Below, in pieces: positions 58,405 through 64,000 of a stretch of 64,000 nt of DNA. Origin of the DNA: Jatrophihabitans telluris (lineage in GTDB: Bacteria > Actinomycetota > Actinomycetes > Mycobacteriales > Jatrophihabitantaceae); contig NZ_CP097332.1 in assembly GCF_023516435.1 (NCBI RefSeq), positions 1,364,001 through 1,428,000 of the forward strand, read 5' to 3'. Both the position numbers and the translations under genes were made by a program. The notes under the pieces are model-generated. The model ran no database searches, had not been told where the DNA came from, and saw nothing but the letters and a program-made list of their open reading frames with translations. Position 1 is the first letter of the stretch. The number at the start of each line of letters is the position of its first letter.

Positions 58405-61400
58405 TCACTGCCGCCCACCTGCGCAAGGAAGCTGAATCACCTGTACCGGGCAGCCGCTGGGGTACCCGCCGACGCCGTAAACCAGTCCGCGCCCCGCTCG
58501 GCCGGCAGCCTGTCGAGGCGCTGGGCTCGCTCCGAAGAGCGCGCCGTCGTTGATCTCGGGCCGCAACACGAGCCCGCGACGCCGTCGCCGTAGCGCGAGC
58601 AGCAGGCCCCCGTAGGCCACGTGTGCTGATTCGGTCCGGCAGCTCGCCAGCACCGTGACGCCGTCCCGCGCAAGACCTCCGACCAGCGCATCCTCCAGCG
58701 CAGGATCATCGAGGTCGTCGACGTTGTCGACACCGATCACGGCACGCTGTCCCTGGGTCAACCTCGCTAGCCTGGTGGCTACGTCCGGAGACCGGGGATC
58801 AAGGATCTCGATACCTGGGGTGAGCGACGGGTCGATATAGCTTGCGGCGGTCGAGATCAGTGCCACCACAGACGAGTAGCTGCGTGATTGGTGCAGGATC
58901 GTCTCCAGTGCGGTGCTTCGCCCGCTGCCTGGCGGTCCACAGATCAACAGGTGCCGCCCCGGCCCGGACAGGTCGAGCTCGATCGGCAGCGCCTGGTCAC
59001 CGCCGACCGCGAAGGTCACCCGACTCGGTGAGGCAGGAGGCGGTGGGTGGCCTACGACGGCCTGTGGCAGCGCGACGATGCGAATCAGGGGCGGCCCCTC
59101 GTCCGCGGGTGAGCCGTCCTTGTCGGGATCGTTTGCCCGAAGCGAACGGCCGTCTCGGCCGGGCTGGTCGTTCGTCGGCCAGAAGGTGTCGCTGTCGGCC
59201 GGCGGCAGAACGAGCTGAACCTCACGCCCGCATTGGGCCAGGACCGCTCGTCCTGGAGGAAAGGTCGCCGGCAGATCCCGAGCCTGCAGGCCGGTCATCA
59301 GATAGTCATTTCGATCGTTCAGGCGCAAGAGGAGCCGGTCAGTCATCACGGCGCTCGCACGAAGTCCGAGAAGCGTGCGGTCGCCACTGACGGCCATCAA
59401 CACGCCCGCCGAACGGCTATCACGCAACAACGACAGCAGCTGTTCCATCGTTCGCCCGGCGTTGAACTCATCGCTCGCTGTCGCTAGCTGCTCCCAGCCG
59501 TCCACAAGGACAAGGACGGGTGGCGCAGGAAGGTCGCTGGCTCGCCGCGCACGAAACAACGCGGCCAACCGGTCGAGCAGTAACGAGACCTCCGGCAGGT
59601 CGGCATCGGTCAGGTACGCCCCACAGCGCCCGTGCTCGCTCAGCGGGCGCAGGCCCCCCTGTCCGCAATCGACGATGTAGAGATGGGCGCCGCGTGCCGA
59701 CGGTTGGCGCAATACCCCCGCAGCTATCGACAGCAGCGCCGACGTGCGACCGGACCGCGCGGACCCGATGAAGGCGATGGACCCACCCGCGGCGGCATCA
59801 ATGGTGAAGGGCTGTTGGGTCTGTTCGTCTGGTACGTCGACGAGGCCAATCGGCACCGTACCGGCTGGTGCGGGCGTGCCGAGCTGTAGATCGGTACCCT
59901 CGAGCCGGTCCGGCAGGGGTGGCAGCCATGGCGTGGCTTGAACCGGCTCGCCGTGTACCGCTGCCGCTTTGCTCAATGTCTCAGCTAGCTTCTCGAGATC
60001 GCTGAGCCGCTCGCTGGCCGCTCGGTCGGACCGGCTCCGGTGCCACGTGTCCATTACCTCGACCGAGACCTTGTCGACGTGGGCGAGACGGCTGGTGAGC
60101 GCGGTCTGAAAGGGTCGCAGGCCCCCCGAGCTCCCCGAGCTCCGCAGCAACGCACGGCCCGGTGTGGCCTGCGAGATGGCCGTAGCGTCCGGGCTCCCGA
60201 TGACGTCGAGTGACTCGGCGATGTCGTTCACCCGCAGACAGATCCGCGCGGAGACATTGGCCTTGATGTCGGCCGAGACCACCCCGGCGGGACGTTGAGT
60301 CGCCAGAATCAAGTGCACCCCTAGGGATCGCCCCCGCTGGGCAATGCCGACCAGACCCGTGATGAACTCGGGAAGCTCCTGGTTGAGGGCAGCGAATTCA
60401 TCGACGACTATCACGAGGCGCTGCAGGCCAGGCGCGGACTGCTCGCCACGGTACTGGTCGAATTCTGCGACCCCAGCCAGCGCGAAGAGTTTCTCACGTC
60501 GCCGCAATTCGGCGCTCAGACAGCGCAGTGCCCGTTGAGTGAGGTGGCCGTCGAGGTCGGTAACGACTCCGCACACCTGGGGTAGACGAGCACACTCGGC
60601 GAATGCTGCGCCACCCTTGTAGTCGATGAGGATGAGACCGAGATCGCTTGGTGCTGCGGCGAGGGCGAGGCTCGCGACAATCGTCTTGAGTAATTCCGAC
60701 TTACCGGAGCCCGTAGTCCCGGCGACGAGAAGATGGGGACCATCCTGCCGTAGGTCGAACATCGACGAGTGTCCCTCGGGGTCGCGACCGATGGGGATAC
60801 GCCAATCAGGCGCGAGCCTCCAGCGGTCGGCTACGCGTTCTGGTTCGCCGCTCGAATCCGGCCACAAGTCGAGTAGGCGCACCGACTCGGCTTCGCCGTC
60901 CGGGCTCTGTCCCGCAGCCAGTTCGCGCAGTGGAGCGAGGGATCGTCCCAGAGCTTCGCACCATCGTTCGTCGACTCCGTCAGGAACGAGCACGGCCATT
61001 GCGGAGCCTGTTCCGTTCAACAATCGCCACCACCCCGGCTTCCCGGCGAATGGGGCCAGTTCGGCTACGGGCGCCGCCGTGGGTGTCGGCACCGCGGTAC
61101 CGAGCCATGTCTGGTCAGGATCCTGCCCGGCGAGCTGCCCTCGCGCGGGGCCATCAAGCACGATGACCGTTATTCCGTAACGGTTTCCCTCCCGAATTAC
61201 CCGATGGAGAATCGCCGATCGTGCCAACGTCGGTTCCGAGTCGACGACAAGCACGATCCATGTACCGGCCCAAACACCGTTATGGGCCGGAGCGGACAAG
61301 TTCGCCCTCTCGTCCATTACTCGTGCCGCGCGCTGGAGAGCCTCCTCGGCGGTGTCCTCGGTGGAGGCAGTGTGGTCGAGCCCTTCACTCCACCTGAGCC

Positions 61401-62793
61401 ACCGCCAGGCATCGGTCGCGGGGAGTATCTCGTCAGGGCCATCAGCGCCGAGCACAAGCCAGACTCGCACTCGACTCGGCGCGTGAAGCACCAACACTTG
61501 GGAGACGATCCAGGCGGCCGTCCGACGGCTGTCGGGTCTCGGACCCGTGAAAATGAGCGGCCGCGCAGCGAGGTCGACGCACACTGGAATGTCGCTGATT
61601 GGCGACACTGCGCCGTCTGTGTCCCTGATCGGGGCAGGCATCATGTTGCCTTCGACCACGCCGCGCACACTCTCGGACTGTCCAGCGCTGCCGGATGCGA
61701 GCTGTCCGGTTCCAGCGTTCGCCACGCCCACTCTCACGTGCAGGAATTCGGGATCCCCCTGAGCGCGCTCCCAGAGGCGGTCAGACCGATCGGCGGCGAT
61801 CCGAGCAACCGCGACGGCATCCGGACTACGCAGCCGCACTTGTCGCTCGATCGTGCGCTGCTCCTCCACACGTGCCCGCACCTGCAGTTCCGCGCGTTCG
61901 CGCGACTCCTTTGCCAGCACGCGCTGCTTGCGTCGCCAACCCCATCGGTCCGCGAGACCAGAAGCCAGGACGGTCACCGGGCTCAACAGGCTGAAGGCCA
62001 GAAATTGCGGATTCTTCATGTACACGGCGAGGGCCAGACCGCCGGCTGCCGGGAGCGCCGCGGCCAGTAGCCCCAGCCGCGGTTTGGGTTCACTGACGAT
62101 GAGCTCGTCCGCGCGGTCGGCGGTGGCGGAGCTAGGGGCCGGGGCGGTTGTCGCCCGAGTCGGTGCCGCGCCACCGGCGGGGATCATCACAGTGCCGTCC
62201 GGTCCGGGGTTCTGTGGCTCGTTCGTTGGCCCCGCGACGGCTCGGATATCGAATACGTGCCGCCCTGCTCTGATGGATCTACCCGAGGCCGTACTCGTTC
62301 TTCCACGTAGGGGAACACCGTTGAGGTAGGTGCCGTTGGTGGAAGCCAGATCAGCTAGCTCGATACCTGAGTGGCCGAGCACCAACTCCAGGTGCTCGCG
62401 GGAAAGTTCAGGATCGTCAACCACGATCTCGGCGGTGCCGGAGCGGCCAAGAACGGTTCGGCCGCGGGGAAGGGGGAAAACCGTCCCTGAACTGGGCCCG
62501 GCTGTGAGGGCTAGTTCGATACCGCCCGAGCGGGGTGAGGCGGACGCCGGTTCCGTCACGGTCACTGATTGCCCGTCGGTCGAGAGCCGACATCCGGGCT
62601 GGAGGCCCAGGTCACCGACAGTCGGCTGCGCGCTTGTCGGCCAGCCGCGCCGCGCCTGCTCTGCAGTGGGCGCCGTCATCAGGGCCTCGGAAAGCGCGAC
62701 GAGGAGCTCTGACACGGGTGCGGCCGGGTTCGCGGTCACCAGGATGTCGAGTTCCCCGAACGCGGGATCGTGAATGCTGAGCGGGATGCGCAT
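58405..62793 (-). CDS. Type VII secretion ATPase, FHA-FtsK/SpoIIIE (EssC/EccC-like)
   Basis: 1462 residues. A ubiquitin-like N-terminal region (1-85) is followed by an FHA domain (about 95-185, GRTVLGRSGTAEI then SREHLEL and STNGTYLNGV), two membrane helices (about 239-280) and three FtsK/SpoIIIE ATPase modules. Module 1 is intact: AGTTGSGKSELLKT with Lys698 and Walker B VIVVDEFAAL at about 795-803. Modules 2 (GSARSGRTS, about 1010) and 3 (GPPGSGRST, about 1286) have Arg in place of the Walker lysine. Such motors drive export of WXG100 substrates. The ATG is preceded by a CATCCT element 6 nt upstream. Confidence 0.93.
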   Translation of the reverse strand: MRIPLSIHDPAFGELDILVTANPAAPVSELLVALSEALMTAPTAEQARRGWPTSAQPTVGDLGLQPGCRLSTDGQSVTVTEPASASPRSGGIELALTAGPSSGTVFPLPRGRTVLGRSGTAEIVVDDPELSREHLELVLGHSGIELADLASTNGTYLNGVPLRGRTSTASGRSIRAGRHVFDIRAVAGPTNEPQNPGPDGTVMIPAGGAAPTRATTAPAPSSATADRADELIVSEPKPRLGLLAAALPAAGGLALAVYMKNPQFLAFSLLSPVTVLASGLADRWGWRRKQRVLAKESRERAELQVRARVEEQRTIERQVRLRSPDAVAVARIAADRSDRLWERAQGDPEFLHVRVGVANAGTGQLASGSAGQSESVRGVVEGNMMPAPIRDTDGAVSPISDIPVCVDLAARPLIFTGPRPDSRRTAAWIVSQVLVLHAPSRVRVWLVLGADGPDEILPATDAWRWLRWSEGLDHTASTEDTAEEALQRAARVMDERANLSAPAHNGVWAGTWIVLVVDSEPTLARSAILHRVIREGNRYGITVIVLDGPARGQLAGQDPDQTWLGTAVPTPTAAPVAELAPFAGKPGWWRLLNGTGSAMAVLVPDGVDERWCEALGRSLAPLRELAAGQSPDGEAESVRLLDLWPDSSGEPERVADRWRLAPDWRIPIGRDPEGHSSMFDLRQDGPHLLVAGTTGSGKSELLKTIVASLALAAAPSDLGLILIDYKGGAAFAECARLPQVCGVVTDLDGHLTQRALRCLSAELRRREKLFALAGVAEFDQYRGEQSAPGLQRLVIVVDEFAALNQELPEFITGLVGIAQRGRSLGVHLILATQRPAGVVSADIKANVSARICLRVNDIAESLDVIGSPDATAISQATPGRALLRSSGSSGGLRPFQTALTSRLAHVDKVSVEVMDTWHRSRSDRAASERLSDLEKLAETLSKAAAVHGEPVQATPWLPPLPDRLEGTDLQLGTPAPAGTVPIGLVDVPDEQTQQPFTIDAAAGGSIAFIGSARSGRTSALLSIAAGVLRQPSARGAHLYIVDCGQGGLRPLSEHGRCGAYLTDADLPEVSLLLDRLAALFRARRASDLPAPPVLVLVDGWEQLATASDEFNAGRTMEQLLSLLRDSRSAGVLMAVSGDRTLLGLRASAVMTDRLLLRLNDRNDYLMTGLQARDLPATFPPGRAVLAQCGREVQLVLPPADSDTFWPTNDQPGRDGRSLRANDPDKDGSPADEGPPLIRIVALPQAVVGHPPPPASPSRVTFAVGGDQALPIELDLSGPGRHLLICGPPGSGRSTALETILHQSRSYSSVVALISTAASYIDPSLTPGIEILDPRSPDVATRLARLTQGQRAVIGVDNVDDLDDPALEDALVGGLARDGVTVLASCRTESAHVAYGGLLLALRRRRRGLVLRPEINDGALFGASPAPRQAAGRAGRGLVYGVGGYPSGCPVQVIQLPCAGGRQ

Positions 62794-62799
62794 GCGTCA

Positions 62800-62805
62800 A
62801 GGATG
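62800..62805 (-). promoter_or_regulatory. Possible -10 element CATCCT before the EccC/EssC-like gene
   Basis: On the minus strand CATCCT is 6 nt before the ATG at 62793, the same spacing as the leaderless promoters elsewhere, though the first base deviates from TANNNT. Confidence 0.35.
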
Positions 62806-62844
62806 CATGGTCCTACTGACACGCCAGCCGACTTGCTGAAGACC

Positions 62845-62871
62845 TGTGGACAAAGTTTTCCGTTATCCACA
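62845..62871. promoter_or_regulatory. Pair of inverted DnaA-box-like sequences
   Basis: TGTGGACAA (62845-62853, the complement of TTGTCCACA) and TTATCCACA (62863-62871) face each other across 9 bp, between the divergent secretion ATPase and WXG100 genes. Both match DnaA-box consensus forms exactly. They also form an 8-of-9 inverted repeat that could serve another regulator. Confidence 0.45.
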
Positions 62872-62959
62872 AGGGGAGAAAAGTGTCCGCCGCGCAGCGT
62901 ACGGTCTTGTCCCACGGTCGCCGTTGTGGCGATCGATCCGATGAAGGGAAGTGCCAGCC

Positions 62960-63256
62960 ATGACCGCAGGATTGAGGGTTTCACCCGAGCAGCTAGGAGT
63001 ATTGGGCGGCAGTTGTGTGCGCACCTCGAGCGAGGTTCGTGGTAGGCACAGCGCGTTGAAGGCCCAGTTGAGTCCACTCTTCGGAGCGGACTGGTCGGGG
63101 GCGGCGGCATCACAGTTTGCGGCATTGTACGAACAATTCAACGCCAGCGCCGAGGCATTGTCCTCAGCGCTCGAGGGCATCGGCGGCTTGCTCAACCAAG
63201 CGGGCGCCAGCTACGCCAACGTGGAGCAACAGATCACCTCGTCCTTCCGGCTCTGA
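62960..63256 (+). CDS. WXG100-family protein (ESAT-6-like)
   Basis: 98 residues from the ATG at 62960, with AAGGGA upstream; a GTG three codons earlier is possible. Two amphipathic helices flank the WxG turn, here DWSGAAASQF near residue 50. The length and pattern are those of type VII secretion substrates that form helical-hairpin dimers. It is divergent from the FHA-FtsK motor, its likely exporter. Confidence 0.9.
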   Translation: MTAGLRVSPEQLGVLGGSCVRTSSEVRGRHSALKAQLSPLFGADWSGAAASQFAALYEQFNASAEALSSALEGIGGLLNQAGASYANVEQQITSSFRL

Positions 63257-63278
63257 GCGGTCGCGGTAACCTCCTGAG

Positions 63279-63860
63279 ATGCCTGATGACGGCGGTGGAG
63301 TCCTTGCGGTGGTTGAGGCGGCCTACCGTCAGCACTTCGAGGTGGCCCCCTCACGCGCGTCCGTCTCGTTCGTCGGCGTCGAGCCGATCGAGATTCTGCG
63401 CTACAGCGAAGGCGATTCCGACCACTACGTCAGCCTCGGAATGGCGCGTTTTCCAATGGCTGATCCGTCGGAGTCGATCGTCGACGAGCGCACCGCGCCG
63501 CGAGCGGAGCTTCACCTCATCGCGCGTGGCAGGCCAGACCGTCTGTGGCGAAATCTCGCCGTGTTGGCTGCTGCACCTGCGGTCGAGGGCGCGGTCTTCT
63601 CGGCCGGCGGTCGGGTCGATTTGGGTGAGCCGCTCGCGACCTCGTCGCGGTGCACCGGGTTCGTGCTGGTCGAGTCCACCCTCGGATCCGTCAGATACCC
63701 CGGCGTCGCCGATGTGCAGTTCCTACAGGCGATTCCCGCGACAGCGAATGAGCTGGCCTGGTCCCGAATCCACTCGGTGGAGGCGTTGTTGGCGCGGTGG
63801 GAATCCGCCTCGGTAGATCTCGAGGAGATCTTTCGCGACGCAGTTCCTCTGGACGGTTGA
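63279..63860 (+). CDS. Suppressor-of-fused (SUFU) domain protein
   Basis: 193 residues. The SUFU pattern is visible in VEAAYRQHFEVAPSRAS, ILRYSEGDSDHYVSLGMARFPM, RAELHLIARG and the typical VQFLQAIPATANELAWSRIHSVEALLARW. In bacteria this domain is frequently an immunity protein of polymorphic toxin systems. It follows the WXG100 gene by 22 nt and is probably cotranscribed, but no toxin gene is seen before the window ends. Confidence 0.85.
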   Translation: MPDDGGGVLAVVEAAYRQHFEVAPSRASVSFVGVEPIEILRYSEGDSDHYVSLGMARFPMADPSESIVDERTAPRAELHLIARGRPDRLWRNLAVLAAAPAVEGAVFSAGGRVDLGEPLATSSRCTGFVLVESTLGSVRYPGVADVQFLQAIPATANELAWSRIHSVEALLARWESASVDLEEIFRDAVPLDG

Positions 63861-64000
63861 CGACAGGTGCCCTCAAGGGCGGCAATCTATGGCCTCTGGA
63901 TGGACCACGAGCAACAGCCGGTGCGTTTACAACCAACCATTGCGTTTGAAGGAGCGATGCAGCAAGAAGCAGACAAGAAGTGTCAAGGCACCCGCGGCGG

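Noticed and set aside
62845-62871. Replication origin
   Set aside because: Only two boxes, no AT-rich unwinding region, and no dnaA, dnaN or recF nearby; regulation is more plausible.
63957-64000. Start of another gene at the window's right edge (ATG at 63957)
   Set aside because: AAGGAG is only 2 nt from this ATG, too close for a normal ribosome-binding site, and just 14 codons are visible, so no call can be supported. The rest of 63861-64000 shows no feature.

Overview
The window is one stretch of a high-GC actinobacterial chromosome. Lineage markers include a mycothiol-type Rv2466c homologue, the clpP1-clpP2-clpX cluster, the folC-DUF4233-ndk trio, the TIGR03960/TIGR03936-rne-rplU-rpmA-obg block, an Rv3235-family protein, WS/DGAT, DUF6912 and a WXG100 protein. 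Gene order and content suggest a Frankiales/Jatrophihabitans-type organism. That placement is inference; no rRNA is present. Most of the window is ordinary, densely packed chromosomal backbone, and no complete insertion sequence, prophage or CRISPR array was seen.

Layout. 0-8 kb: metabolic and accessory genes (DsbA-like reductase, MBL hydrolase, DUF952, CtaG-like membrane protein, rpiB, SpoIIE-type phosphatase, P450, XdhC) with alternating strands. 8-13 kb: tRNA-Gly(TCC), tRNA-Pro(TGG), trigger factor, clpP1, clpP2 and clpX, i.e. protein folding and turnover, with a good ClgR-type site before clpP1. 13-21.6 kb: RIO kinase, a divergent regulator/micro-ORF pair around a palindromic operator, valS, a glucosylglycerate-hydrolase-like enzyme, folC, DUF4233 and ndk. 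21.8-27.7 kb: the cell-elongation operon mreB-mreC-mreD-mrdA-rodA. 27.9-30.8 kb: a DUF1800/DUF1501 pair preceded by a FliA/WhiG-type promoter sequence. 30.8-47.6 kb: tRNA-modification-like radical SAM pair, RNase E/G, L21, L27, Obg, proB, proA, a GltD-like protein without gltB, nadD and secA. 47.6-52.6 kb: Rv3235-family and LysM proteins, a BldC/excisionase-like HTH, and SAF plus CpaE-like genes. 52.7-58.4 kb: a UvrA paralogue and a translationally coupled lipid operon (WS/DGAT, patatin, DUF6912). 58.4-64 kb: a type VII secretion-like locus with an FHA-FtsK/SpoIIIE ATPase, a WXG100 protein and a suppressor-of-fused protein.

Regulatory themes. At least a dozen genes carry a TANNNT -10 element 6-8 nt before the start codon, which predicts leaderless mRNAs; this pattern was used to choose several starts. 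A 20-bp inverted-repeat family occurs at two distant loci, and at one of them it supplies a gene's stop codon. The points most worth following up are the FliA/WhiG-type promoter, the shared operator of the divergent regulator and micro-ORF, the dispersed repeat family, and the secretion-like locus with paired DnaA-box-like sequences in its control region.
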